Of a stretch of DNA of 64,000 nt, positions 43,929 to 52,503 are shown piece after piece. The stretch's first letter is position 1. Each line of letters opens with the position of its first letter. The translations under genes and the position numbers were made by a program. The DNA lies in assembly GCA_046330395.1 (NCBI GenBank), contig JAXLSS010000006.1, forward strand, positions 78,819 to 142,818, written 5' to 3'. This DNA is from Ga0077560 sp046330395. GTDB lineage: Bacteria; Actinomycetota; Thermoleophilia; Miltoncostaeales; Miltoncostaeaceae. Below the pieces are notes generated by a model. That model was given only the letters and a program-made list of their open reading frames with translations. It did not search any database and was not told the origin of the DNA.

Positions 43929-44192
43929 CTAGCCCTCCACCTCGCGCCGCAGCTCCAGGCGGCGTTCGGGGCTGACGTCCATCCAGTCGACGTCCCGGAT
44001 GGCGCCCTCCAGCGCCCACAGCAGGATCAGCGTGACGTCCCAGGGGCGCCACGCCTTCACCATCCGGTAGGCCTCCACGGCCCCGGTGCGCCGCAGCTGC
44101 TCGGGGGTGTGGATGCCCACCTCGGCCAGCCACGTGGCGGAGGTGGGGCCGATGTTGCGCATCTCGGCCGTGCTGGGACCGCGTGGGGTCAC
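43929..44192 (-). CDS. TfoX C-terminal domain protein
   Basis: An 87-residue protein with the TfoX C-terminal fold (PF04994): MRNIGPTSATWLAEVGIHTP, GAVEAYRMVKAW and LILLWALEGAIRDVDW. The N-terminal TfoX domain is absent, a common stand-alone form. The helix-hairpin-helix-like sequence suggests nucleic-acid or protein contact; a competence role is not implied. Overlaps the hflX stop by four bases. Confidence 0.85.
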   Translation of the reverse strand: MTPRGPSTAEMRNIGPTSATWLAEVGIHTPEQLRRTGAVEAYRMVKAWRPWDVTLILLWALEGAIRDVDWMDVSPERRLELRREVEG

Positions 44193-45544
44193 CCGCCGGC
44201 TCCGCGCAGGGCGGTGCGCAGCCGTGCCGCCGCCGCCAAGGGCAGCAGCGCGGTCACCCGCAGCCCCTCCTCGGTGGGCTCCTCACGCACCTCGTGCCCC
44301 TGCCGGTACACCTCCGACAGCAGCGCCCCGTCGGCCCACGGGATCACCACGTCCACCGCGGTGAGGCGCACGCGCGCCAGGTCGGCCAGCCGGTCGCGCA
44401 GCTGCTCCAGGCCCTCGCCCGTCACCGCCGATGTCAGGAGCGCCTCGGGCTCGCGCGCCGCCACCGCCAGGCGCTGATCGGCGTCCAGCCGGTCCACCTT
44501 GTTCAGCACGCGCAGGCGCGGGATCTCGCCCGCCCCGATCTCCTCCAGCACGTCCTCCACCGCGGTGGCCTGGGCCAGGCGCCGGTGCTCCGGCTCGGAC
44601 GCGTCGGCCACGTGCAGGACCAGGTCGGCGTCGCGCACCTCGTCCAGGGTGGAGCGGAACGCCTCCACCAGCTGGTGCGGCAGCGCGCGGATGAAGCCCA
44701 CCGTGTCCGACAGCAGCACCCGGTGGCCGTGGTGCTCGATGGCGCGGGTGGTGGGGTCCAGCGTCTCGAACAGTGCGTCGTCCACCTCCACGTCCGCCCC
44801 CGACAGCGCGTTCATGAGGCTGGACTTGCCCGCGTTGGTGTACCCGGTGAGCGCCACCCGCGGCACGCCCGAGTCCAGCCGGCGCTCGCGCATCACGCCC
44901 CGGCTGCGGTCCAGGTCGCGCAGCCGGCGGCGCAGCACGCCCATGCGCTTGCGCAGCATCCGGCGGTCGGACTCCAGCTGGGTCTCGCCCGGGCCCCTGG
45001 TGCCCACGCCGCCGCCCAGGCGCTCCAGGTGCTGCCACAGCCCCTCCTGCCGGGAGTACGAGTACTCCAGCTGCGCCAGCTCCACCTGCAGCTTGCCCTC
45101 GGCGGTGGTGGCGTGCAGGGCGAAGATGTCCAGGATGACGGCCGTGCGGTCCACCACCCGCACCCCCAGCCGGTCCTCCAGCGTGCGCTGCTGGCGCGGG
45201 CTGAGCTCGCCATCGACCGCCACCAGGTCGGGCTTGGTGGACTCCACCAGCTCCTTCACCTCGTCCAGCTTGCCGCGCCCCAGGTAGGCCCGCTGGTCGG
45301 GGTGCGGGCGCTGCTGCACCACGGTGCGATCCACCTCGGCCCCGGCCGTGCGCAGCAGCTCGCCCATCTCGGTGAGCGAATCCTGGGCGTCCTCGTCGGC
45401 GCGCTGCACCGAGGAGATCACCACGGCGCGCTCCGGCCCGATGCGGGGCAGGGGCACCTCATCCGGGTCGCGCTCGGCGCGGCCCCGGTAGGTGCGCTGC
45501 AGGTCACGGTCCTTGCCGTGCTCGAGAAAACGGTCCTTGCCCAC
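44189..45544 (-). CDS. hflX: Ribosome-associated GTPase HflX
   Basis: GTPase that splits stalled ribosomes after stress, 451 residues. The HflX N-domain includes RPHPDQRAYLGRGKLDEVKE and LVAVDGELSPRQQRTLEDRL, then VVDRTAVILDIFALHATT and GTRGPGETQLESDRR. The G domain has GYTNAGKSSLMNAL, DTVGFIRALPHQL and NKVD. ATG 45544 start. Transcribed with the TfoX-type gene. Confidence 0.95.
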   Translation of the reverse strand: MGKDRFLEHGKDRDLQRTYRGRAERDPDEVPLPRIGPERAVVISSVQRADEDAQDSLTEMGELLRTAGAEVDRTVVQQRPHPDQRAYLGRGKLDEVKELVESTKPDLVAVDGELSPRQQRTLEDRLGVRVVDRTAVILDIFALHATTAEGKLQVELAQLEYSYSRQEGLWQHLERLGGGVGTRGPGETQLESDRRMLRKRMGVLRRRLRDLDRSRGVMRERRLDSGVPRVALTGYTNAGKSSLMNALSGADVEVDDALFETLDPTTRAIEHHGHRVLLSDTVGFIRALPHQLVEAFRSTLDEVRDADLVLHVADASEPEHRRLAQATAVEDVLEEIGAGEIPRLRVLNKVDRLDADQRLAVAAREPEALLTSAVTGEGLEQLRDRLADLARVRLTAVDVVIPWADGALLSEVYRQGHEVREEPTEEGLRVTALLPLAAAARLRTALRGAGG

Positions 45545-45577
45545 GGGCGGATGATGGCGGCAGCCGTGGACGACCGG

Positions 45578-46168
45578 CTAGCCGCGCGCCTCCTGCACCC
45601 GCACCAGCCGCGCCATGGCAACGGCCACGGTGTCGTCGGTGACGTCCCCGGTGGCGCGCACCACGATCACGTTGGGACCCACGTCGGCGGACAGGATGCG
45701 CTCGTGGTCGGCCCCCGTGGATCGCACCCCCTGGCTGCCCGGCACCTGCGTGGGCGTCCACGCGCTCACCCCGGAGTGGCCCAGCCGCTGCTGGGTGAGC
45801 TGCAGCCCGAAGTTGGCGGCGATGGTCTTGGCGGGCCACACCGACACGCTGGCCACCATCGTGCCGCCGGTGCGGGTGTGCCAGCCGCGCACCGCGGCCC
45901 GCACCATGCCGGCGTCGGCCGCCCGCGTGGTCATGGTGGGCGTCACGGTCGCCGCGCCCAGCATGGCGTCCAGCGCCTCGCCGGGGGTCGCCGCGCGCGC
46001 GTCGCCGCCGTCATCGACCAAACCGGGGGGCGTCGGCAGGATGTGCAGCAGCGCCACCGGGTCGGCCTGGGAGCCACCCTGGTCCTCGGGGCCGGTGGGG
46101 CCGCCGCAGCCGGCGAGGGCCACCGCGCAGGCCAGGCCCAGCAACGGCAGGTGGGTACGGAACCGCAT
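45578..46168 (-). CDS. Putative lipoprotein of unknown function
   Basis: A 196-residue protein with a lipoprotein signal: basic start, LGLACAVALAGCGG with the lipobox cysteine. The mature part contains VRAAVRGWHTRTGGTMVASV and NVIVVRATGDVTDDTVAVAM. No family recognised; likely anchored to the outer face of the membrane. The ATG at 46168 is fixed by the signal sequence. It is divergent from htpX. Confidence 0.7.
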   Translation of the reverse strand: MRFRTHLPLLGLACAVALAGCGGPTGPEDQGGSQADPVALLHILPTPPGLVDDGGDARAATPGEALDAMLGAATVTPTMTTRAADAGMVRAAVRGWHTRTGGTMVASVSVWPAKTIAANFGLQLTQQRLGHSGVSAWTPTQVPGSQGVRSTGADHERILSADVGPNVIVVRATGDVTDDTVAVAMARLVRVQEARG

Positions 46169-46221
46169 CCGCCCCAGGGTACCGGGACAAGGGGGCGTCT
46201 CGCGGCCACCCGGTCGCGCCC

Positions 46222-46252
46222 TTGGTCGGCGGTACGGATGCTTTCTTATACT
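46222..46252 (+). promoter_or_regulatory. Candidate promoter for htpX
   Basis: TTGGTC at 46222-46227 and TATACT at 46247-46252, 19-base spacer, 49 bases before the ATG. The -10 is good, the spacer long. Confidence 0.4.
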
Positions 46253-46301
46253 CGACATGCGGCCGTGCAGCGGGCACGGTCTCACCAACGAAAGGCCTGA
46301 C

Positions 46302-47192
46302 ATGGGCACCCCCGGGTCGGGGTTCAGCACCACCCTTCGCACGTTCACCCTCATGGCGGGGCTCACGGCCCTGTTCCTGGCGGTGGGACGCCTGGTGGGC
46401 GGCACCAGCGGGCTGCTGCTGTTCGCCGTCATCGGCGTGGCGTTCAACTTCATGGGCTACTGGTTCAGCGGCCCCATGGCGCTGAAGATGAACCGGGCGC
46501 GGCCGGTGAGCCCCGCGGAGGCCCCCGAGCTGCACCAGATGATCGAGGCGCTGTCGGCGCGGGCGGGCATCCCGAAGCCCGCCGTCTACATCACCCCCGC
46601 CGAACAGCCCAACGCGTTCGCCACCGGCCGCAACCCGCGTCACGCGGCGGTGGCGGTGACCGAGGGCATCCTGCGCACGCTGCCGCGCCGGGAGCTGGAG
46701 GGGGTGCTGGCCCACGAGCTGGCGCACGTGAAGAACCGCGACATCCTCATCGCCAGCTTCGCCGCGATGATCGCCGGCGCCATCTCGTCGATGATCAACT
46801 TCATGCAGTTCTCGATGCTGTTCGGCGGCGGCAGCGATGAGGACAACGGGCCGCTCGGCGCGGTGGGCGCCATCGTGGCCATGATCGTGGCGCCGCTGGC
46901 GGCCATGATCATCCAGATGGCCATCTCACGGCAGCGCGAGTACCGGGCGGACGCAACAGGGGCGCAGTTCCTGGGCGACCCGCTGCCGCTGGCCGACGCC
47001 CTGGTGCACCTGGAGCGTGGGGCCCAGACGATCCCGATGCAGGTCAATCAGGCCGTCGCACCCCTGTACATCGTCAACCCGTTGTCCGCCTTCGGGCAGC
47101 GCATGTCGGGCATGTTTTCCACGCACCCGCCGATGGAGGAGCGCATCGCGCGCCTGCGGGCCATGGCCGGGCACCTTTCCGTCAACCATTGA
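46302..47192 (+). CDS. htpX: Membrane zinc metalloprotease HtpX
   Basis: M48 family membrane protease for quality control of membrane proteins, 296 residues. Two membrane segments lie near the N-terminus, the zinc site HELAH is in VLAHELAHVKNRDILIASF, and the third ligand glutamate in the SRQREYRADATGAQFLGDPL region. Ends HPPMEERIARLRAM. ATG 46302 with AAAGG six bases upstream; an ATG at 46257 is possible but lies almost on the promoter. Confidence 0.94.
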   Translation: MGTPGSGFSTTLRTFTLMAGLTALFLAVGRLVGGTSGLLLFAVIGVAFNFMGYWFSGPMALKMNRARPVSPAEAPELHQMIEALSARAGIPKPAVYITPAEQPNAFATGRNPRHAAVAVTEGILRTLPRRELEGVLAHELAHVKNRDILIASFAAMIAGAISSMINFMQFSMLFGGGSDEDNGPLGAVGAIVAMIVAPLAAMIIQMAISRQREYRADATGAQFLGDPLPLADALVHLERGAQTIPMQVNQAVAPLYIVNPLSAFGQRMSGMFSTHPPMEERIARLRAMAGHLSVNH

Positions 47193-47214
47193 TCATCGTC
47201 GTCAGGGGGCTGTG

Positions 47215-47469
47215 ATGGGCCTGCAGGAAGAGATCGAGAAGCTCGTCAACACCGAATCGGCCAAGCACAAGCGCCTGGTGGAATACGTCACCGACCAGCT
47301 CCGCGAGGGTCGTCACCTGGGCGAGGTGCTCGGCGACCCCTACGTCACCAACCGCCTGTCGCCGCTTGAGCAGCGGGCGCTGCTGGAGGAGCCGGAGATC
47401 ATCGCGGTCTCCCACGACGAGGTGCTGGGTGAGATGCGCGCCAAGCTCGAGGCGGCGGTCGGCCACTAG
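47215..47469 (+). CDS. Small conserved hypothetical protein
   Basis: An 84-residue soluble helical protein: MGLQEEIEKLVNTESAKHKR, LVEYVTDQLREGRHLGEVL and LLEEPEIIAVSHDEVLGEMR. AGGGGG lies before ATG 47215; a GTG three bases earlier is possible. Follows htpX within 25 bp. No family recognised. Confidence 0.7.
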   Translation: MGLQEEIEKLVNTESAKHKRLVEYVTDQLREGRHLGEVLGDPYVTNRLSPLEQRALLEEPEIIAVSHDEVLGEMRAKLEAAVGH

Positions 47470-47582
47470 CCCGGGTACAATCGTCCCCGTACGCCGGGGG
47501 CGTCGCACCTGCCCACCCCGGCCGGGACCGCTCACCGCGATCCCGGCCACGCGGTCCCCCCAGCTCACAACCCACGAGAGCG

Positions 47583-49028
47583 ATGCGGGACTTCTTCCAG
47601 CAAAATCAGACCATCCTGCTGTTCGCGCACGGGTTGGTCTTCTTCTCCCTCGGCTTCGCCGTGTGGCTGCAGCGACGCCGGGCCAGTCGTCTGGTGCTCA
47701 CCAACGCGCTGATCTGGCTGGCGGCGTACGCCTGCGTGGAGGCCTTCGCGGTGTGGGGCCGGGCGTTCATCCCGGTGCAGCGCAGCTACCTGGCGCCCGA
47801 CCTCATCAGCGTGCTGCTGATCGTGCGCGGGGTGCTGCAGACCATGGCGTTCCTGTTCCTGCTGGAGTTCGGGCTGCGCCTGGTGGTGCAGTCGCCGCGC
47901 CGCCGCCGCGCCGTGAGCGCCCTCGCCGCCGTGGCGTGGGCGGGTCTGCTGCTGATCAGCGCCGCGGTGGGCGCCAGCCGCGGCTGGAGCGTGGCCGACT
48001 GGGAGCGCTCGGCCAGCGCGTCGGCACGACTGGTGCTGCTGCTACCCGCCGCGCTGATGGCCGCCACCGGCGTGTGGCGCCAGCGCGGTGAGCTGGCCGA
48101 CGCCGGCATGGTGTCCATCAAGCCCTACGCCGCCGCCATGGCCGCCGTGCTCACCGTGTACGCGGTGCTGGCGGGCCTCATCATCGACCCCGCGCCGTGG
48201 GTGCCCTCGGTGGTGCGGGCCGACACCCTGTTCGGCTCCACCGAGGTGCCCCTGGCGCTGCTGCGTGGCTTCGCCGGCCTGGCCCTGTGCGTGCTGGCCG
48301 TCAAGCTGCTGGAGATCTTCGAGGTGGAGGCCAAGCAGCGCCTGGACGCCCTGGAGCGCGCCCGCACGGTGGCCGAGGAGCGCGCCCGCTTCCGGCGCGA
48401 CCTGCACGACGGCACCATCCAGTCCATCTTCGCGGCGGCCCTGCACCTGGAGGCCATCACCCTGCGGATGCCCGACACGGAGATCCGCGGCGAGGTGCGC
48501 GACGTCATCACCGACCTCAACACGGTCACCAACGACATCCGCCGCTACATCACCGACCTGGCCGAGACCCCCGACACGCCCACCGGCATCGCCGACCGCT
48601 TGAGCAACCTGGCCACCGAGTTCTCGCAGGAGACCGGCGTGACCACGCAGGTGCGCGTGGGCGGCGTCGCGGTGTCAGGCCCCATACCCGACGGGGCCGG
48701 CCGCCACCTGGAGCACATCCTGCGCGAGGCGCTGTCCAACGCCGCCCGCCACGCCCACTGCACCGCCACCATGGTGTCGCTCACGTTCGCGCCCGACGAG
48801 CTGGAGCTGGTGGTGGGCGACGACGGCCGCGGCCTGGTGCCGCCCGCCGGCGACCACGGCGGGCAGGGCCTGCGCAACATGCGCGAGCGCGCCCGGCGCA
48901 TGGGTGGGCGCCTCACCATCGACGGCGCACCCGGCGACACGCGCATCGTGGTGTCGGTGCCCCTCGATTCCGAGTTCCCCGAGCTTGTCCCACCCCACCG
49001 ACCCTTCCCAGAGGTGATCCCGTCATGA
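47583..49028 (+). CDS. NarL-type sensor histidine kinase
   Basis: A 481-residue kinase. The N-terminal half holds about seven membrane segments, a 7TM-like sensor (TILLFAHGLVFFSLGFAVWL; LIWLAAYACVEAFAVWG; and others). HisKA_3 follows with the phospho-acceptor histidine in FRRDLHDGTIQSIFAAALHL, then a HATPase domain with LREALSNAARHA and GDDGRGLVPPAGDHGGQGL. The stop overlaps its response regulator. Signal unknown. A TACAAT at 47476-47481 may be its -10. Confidence 0.92.
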   Translation: MRDFFQQNQTILLFAHGLVFFSLGFAVWLQRRRASRLVLTNALIWLAAYACVEAFAVWGRAFIPVQRSYLAPDLISVLLIVRGVLQTMAFLFLLEFGLRLVVQSPRRRRAVSALAAVAWAGLLLISAAVGASRGWSVADWERSASASARLVLLLPAALMAATGVWRQRGELADAGMVSIKPYAAAMAAVLTVYAVLAGLIIDPAPWVPSVVRADTLFGSTEVPLALLRGFAGLALCVLAVKLLEIFEVEAKQRLDALERARTVAEERARFRRDLHDGTIQSIFAAALHLEAITLRMPDTEIRGEVRDVITDLNTVTNDIRRYITDLAETPDTPTGIADRLSNLATEFSQETGVTTQVRVGGVAVSGPIPDGAGRHLEHILREALSNAARHAHCTATMVSLTFAPDELELVVGDDGRGLVPPAGDHGGQGLRNMRERARRMGGRLTIDGAPGDTRIVVSVPLDSEFPELVPPHRPFPEVIPS

Positions 49029-49696
49029 GCACCACAGGCAGCGAATCCATCCGCGTGCTGGTCGTCGACGACCACGCGGTGGTGCGCATCGGACTCAAGA
49101 CCCTCCTGGCCAACACCAGCGGGTTCCGGGTGGTGGGCGAGGCGGGAACGGTGGCCGAGGCGGTGCACCTCGCATCCCAGGCCCGTCCCGACGTGGTGCT
49201 GATGGACGTGCGTCTGCCCGACGGCTCGGGTGTGGAGGCCTGCCGGCGCATCAAGGCCGACAACTCCGAGGTGCGCGTGGTGATGCTCACCTCCTACCAG
49301 GACGAGGAGGCCATCGTGGGCGCGGTCATGGCCGGGGCCTCCGGCTACCTGCTCAAGCAGGCCGACTCGGACCGCCTCACCCAGGCCATCCGCGACGCGG
49401 CGGCGGGGGAGAGCTCGCTGGACCCGCGCGCCGCCGGCACGCTGCTGTCGCAATTCCGGGAGCTCTCGGCCAAGCAGGCCGAGGCAGAGCTCGCCGGGCT
49501 CACCGACCGCGAGCGGCGCATGCTGGCGCTGATCGCCGAGGGCTACACCAACCGGGCCATCGGCGAGGTGCTGCACCTGTCCGAGAAGACGGTGCGCAAC
49601 CACGTGTCCCAGCTGCTGCGCAAGCTGGGCTTCCAGCGCCGGTCGCAGGCCGCCGCGTGGGCGGGCCAGCGACGCCTGGAGCTGCCGCCCGCCTGA
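49025..49696 (+). CDS. NarL/LuxR-type response regulator
   Basis: A 223-residue regulator: receiver (VLVVDDHAVVRIGLKTLL, phospho-aspartate in VVLMDVRLPDGSGVEACRRI, YLLKQADSDRL) and a LuxR-type HTH (LTDRERRMLALIAEGYTNRA, LHLSEKTVRNHVSQLLRKLG). ATG 49025 coupled to the kinase. Forms a two-component pair resembling the DevRS/NarXL type; target genes unknown. Confidence 0.94.
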   Translation: MSTTGSESIRVLVVDDHAVVRIGLKTLLANTSGFRVVGEAGTVAEAVHLASQARPDVVLMDVRLPDGSGVEACRRIKADNSEVRVVMLTSYQDEEAIVGAVMAGASGYLLKQADSDRLTQAIRDAAAGESSLDPRAAGTLLSQFRELSAKQAEAELAGLTDRERRMLALIAEGYTNRAIGEVLHLSEKTVRNHVSQLLRKLGFQRRSQAAAWAGQRRLELPPA

Positions 49697-49851
49697 TCCG
49701 CCGGCCGCGGGAAACCCCTCCGCTCGGACGTCCCGGAAGGCCCCGAACTCTCCGATCGCCGGGGGTGTCCATCACCCCTCCGCGCTAGGATCGCGCCCGT
49801 TCTGTCGGTTTCGGTGCCTCGCTTCGGGGCGTGGGGTGTGGACGGGTGGCG

Positions 49852-50721
49852 ATGGGTGGTGTGCCCGCGGGCTGGTTCGGCGACCCGGTGGAGCCCGACC
49901 GGCTGCGGTACTGGGATGGCCGCGACTGGACGGAGTGGGTGAGCAGGGAGGGGCAGACCACCTCATCCCCGCTGCCGGAGGGGTGGGTGGCACGGGCCCA
50001 CCGGCAGCCGCCCCCGCCGGTGCCGGGCCCGGTGCCCGGTCCGTCCCCGGCGGCGCCCGCCGCCCCGGGTCGCGGGTACCCCGCCCATGCGGTGATGCGC
50101 CTGGCGGCCGCCCTGGTGGGGACCGCGGGCGTGCTGGCCGTCGTGGCCATGGGACGCACGCTCACCCAGCAGGCGGCGGTGAGCTACCGGTCGTCGGTGG
50201 CCATCCCGGTGGTGGGAGCGGTCCTGCTGGTGGCCGCCGCGGGCATGGTGTGGCACGGGCGGGTGTGGGTGCGGCTGGCCGCGCTGGGCACGGCCGCCGG
50301 CGCCGCGGTGCTGCTGATGCTGGTGATGATCGGGACGCGCACCTCCGGCGACCTGCGGGCCGGTGTGCACGTGGACCTGCGCGCCGGCTGGTGGCTGGTG
50401 GCCGCCGCGGCCGTGCTGGCGGCAACGGGCACCATGGTGGCCGCGGCCCGGTTCGTGGCGCCCGCCGGCGGCGACGACGGCCGCGCCGGGCCGCAGCGCT
50501 TCGCCGTGGCGGGGCTGGTGCTGGCGCTGCTGGGGGTGCTCCTGGCGCCCCTGGCCGCCCTGGGTGCGGCGATGGGGATGTGCGGCCGCCTCGACTGCGA
50601 CGCCTCGGCGGGACGCATCGACGGCCGGCGCCTGTCGGTGGCGGCCGTGGCGGTGGGCCTCACCACGGCGGCCGTGTGGATGGCGGGGCTGCTGATCACG
50701 GGGTTCGTGATCACGCCCTGA
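49852..50721 (+). CDS. DUF2510 membrane protein
   Basis: A 289-residue protein. The N-terminus is a DUF2510 module (VPAGWFGDPVEPDRLRYWDG then RDWTEWV), typical of actinobacterial membrane proteins. After a proline linker there are about six membrane helices in pairs. Role unknown. ATG 49852; GTG 49846 is an alternative. TAGGAT at 49786-49791 is a possible -10. Confidence 0.8.
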   Translation: MGGVPAGWFGDPVEPDRLRYWDGRDWTEWVSREGQTTSSPLPEGWVARAHRQPPPPVPGPVPGPSPAAPAAPGRGYPAHAVMRLAAALVGTAGVLAVVAMGRTLTQQAAVSYRSSVAIPVVGAVLLVAAAGMVWHGRVWVRLAALGTAAGAAVLLMLVMIGTRTSGDLRAGVHVDLRAGWWLVAAAAVLAATGTMVAAARFVAPAGGDDGRAGPQRFAVAGLVLALLGVLLAPLAALGAAMGMCGRLDCDASAGRIDGRRLSVAAVAVGLTTAAVWMAGLLITGFVITP

Positions 50722-50764
50722 GGCGGGGCGGAGGGACCAATGCCCCCACCGGACCGGATGCCTC

Positions 50765-50783
50765 GCTTATCCAGTCGATAAGC
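50765..50783. promoter_or_regulatory. Inverted repeat upstream of the ABC transporter
   Basis: GCTTATC at 50765-50771, CAGTC, GATAAGC at 50777-50783: a perfect 7-bp inverted repeat with a 5-base spacer, 38 bases before the ATG. It is AT-richer than its surroundings. Could be an operator or a promoter element. Confidence 0.4.
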
Positions 50784-50821
50784 TACGCGCCGCAATTTTC
50801 CCGCCAGAGGGGTCCGGGCGC

Positions 50822-51682
50822 ATGATCCGAGGGTTCCGAGCAGTGTACGCCGAGCCCCCCGAGGGGGCACCGGGGGCGGCCGCGGCACCCGCCCTGCGCG
50901 TCAACGCGGTGAGCAAGCGGTACGGCTCCGGGGTGCTGGCCCTCACCGAGACCAGCATGGACGTGGCCGAGGGCGAGTTCGTCTCGTTGGTGGGGCCGTC
51001 CGGCTGCGGCAAGTCGACGCTGCTGTCCATGATCGCCGGCCTGCTGCCGCCGGACACCGGCAGCATCGAGCTGGAGGGCCAGCCCGTGGTGGGCCCCGGC
51101 GGACCGCGGGCGATGGTGTTCCAGGACGCGGCGCTGATGCCCTGGCTCACGGTGCAGCACAACGTGGAGTACGGCCTGCGCGCGCAGCGGGTGCCGAAGG
51201 CGGAGCGGCGCGAGCGGGCCGCGGAGGCCCTGGCCATGGTGCATCTGGACGCCGTGGCGCACCGACACCCCCACGAGCTGTCCGGCGGCATGCGCCAGCG
51301 GGTGGCAATCGCCCGGGCCCTGGTGCTGCGCCCCAAGCTGCTGCTGATGGATGAGCCGTTCTCGGCGCTGGATCCGCAGACCCGCACCGTGCTGCACGAG
51401 GAACTGCAGCGCATCTACCTGGACACGCGCCCCGCCGTGGTGTTCGTGACCCACAACCTGATGGAGGCGGCCTTCCTGGCCGACACCGTCTATCTGCTGT
51501 CCAGCGGGCCCGGGCGCATCGTGAAGCGCTACACCGTGGACGTGGACCGCCCGCGCAGCGAGAGCGACCCGCGCCTGGCGGCCATCCGCAACGACATGCT
51601 GGAGCGCATGCGCGAGGAGGCCCACGAGGAGGGGCGCCTGGCGGGACGTGAAGCGGCCGCCACCGCGGGGGCGGAGGGATGA
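50822..51682 (+). CDS. Sulfonate/nitrate-type ABC transporter ATP-binding protein
   Basis: A 286-residue ABC ATPase of the SsuB/TauB/NrtD group. Walker A is VGPSGCGKSTLLSMIAGL, Q-loop region MVFQDAALMPWLTVQHNVEY, signature LSGGMRQRVAIARAL, Walker B LLLMDEPFSALDPQTR and H-loop FVTHNLMEAAFLADTVYLL. It energises import by the permease encoded next. The N-terminal 20 residues are unusual (proline/alanine-rich). The stop overlaps the permease ATG. Confidence 0.92.
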   Translation: MIRGFRAVYAEPPEGAPGAAAAPALRVNAVSKRYGSGVLALTETSMDVAEGEFVSLVGPSGCGKSTLLSMIAGLLPPDTGSIELEGQPVVGPGGPRAMVFQDAALMPWLTVQHNVEYGLRAQRVPKAERRERAAEALAMVHLDAVAHRHPHELSGGMRQRVAIARALVLRPKLLLMDEPFSALDPQTRTVLHEELQRIYLDTRPAVVFVTHNLMEAAFLADTVYLLSSGPGRIVKRYTVDVDRPRSESDPRLAAIRNDMLERMREEAHEEGRLAGREAAATAGAEG

Positions 51683-52503
51683 CCGCCGTCACCGACTCCC
51701 CGGCGCGCCCCGACGTGGGACGGATGGCGGTGCGTGGGGCCGTGTGGGTGGTGCGCCGCCTCTGGTTCGTCGCGCTGCTTCTGGGCCTGTGGTGGCTCAT
51801 CACCGCGGCCGGGTGGGTGGCGTCCTACAAGCTGCCCAGCCCCTCGTCGGTGTGGACCGAGCTGGGCACCACGTTCACCGACCGCGACCTGGTGGGCAAC
51901 GTCATCTCCACCATGACGCGGCTGCTGGAGGGCTGGGCAGGGGGCGTGCTGGTGGCCGTGGTGCTGGGGCTGGCCACGTCGGCCGTGCCGTTCCTGGAGG
52001 ACGGCATCCGCCCGCTGCTGGCCGGCCTGCAGGCCGTGCCCACCATCGCGTTCCTGCCGCTGGCCATCCTGTGGTTCGGGTTCGGGTCGGCGGCGGTGCT
52101 GGCCATCACCGCGTTCGGCACCTTCAAGCCCATGATGCTGGCCACCTACGGCGCGGTGCACCAGGTGTCGCCCACCCTGCGGCTGGCCGGCAAGGCCATG
52201 GGCGCGCGCGGCGTCTTCTACCAGCGCACCCTGATCCTGCCCGCCGCCGTGCCGGCGCTGGTCACCGGGCTGCGGCTGTCCTGGGCGTTCGCCTGGCGGT
52301 CGCTGATGGCCGCGGAGCTCATCGTGGGCGGCAACAACGGCCTGGGCCAGCTGCTGGAGCAGGGGCGCGAGCTGAACAACATCCAGCTGGTGATCGGTGT
52401 GATCATGGTGATCTCGCTCATCGGCATCGTCATCGAGCAGGTCGGGTTCACCCGGTTCGAGCGGTGGGTGAAGCACCGCTGGGGTCTGGCCACACCCACA
52501 TGA
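51679..52503 (+). CDS. Sulfonate/nitrate-type ABC transporter permease
   Basis: A 274-residue BPD_transp_1 permease with about six helices (LWFVALLLGLWWLITAAGW; GVLVAVVLGLATSAVPFLED and others) and the coupling EAA-like loop around KAMGARGVFYQRTLILPAAV. VPTIAFLPLAILWFGFGSAA is typical of the SsuC/TauC group. Coupled at both ends to its partners. Confidence 0.92.
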   Translation: MTAVTDSPARPDVGRMAVRGAVWVVRRLWFVALLLGLWWLITAAGWVASYKLPSPSSVWTELGTTFTDRDLVGNVISTMTRLLEGWAGGVLVAVVLGLATSAVPFLEDGIRPLLAGLQAVPTIAFLPLAILWFGFGSAAVLAITAFGTFKPMMLATYGAVHQVSPTLRLAGKAMGARGVFYQRTLILPAAVPALVTGLRLSWAFAWRSLMAAELIVGGNNGLGQLLEQGRELNNIQLVIGVIMVISLIGIVIEQVGFTRFERWVKHRWGLATPT

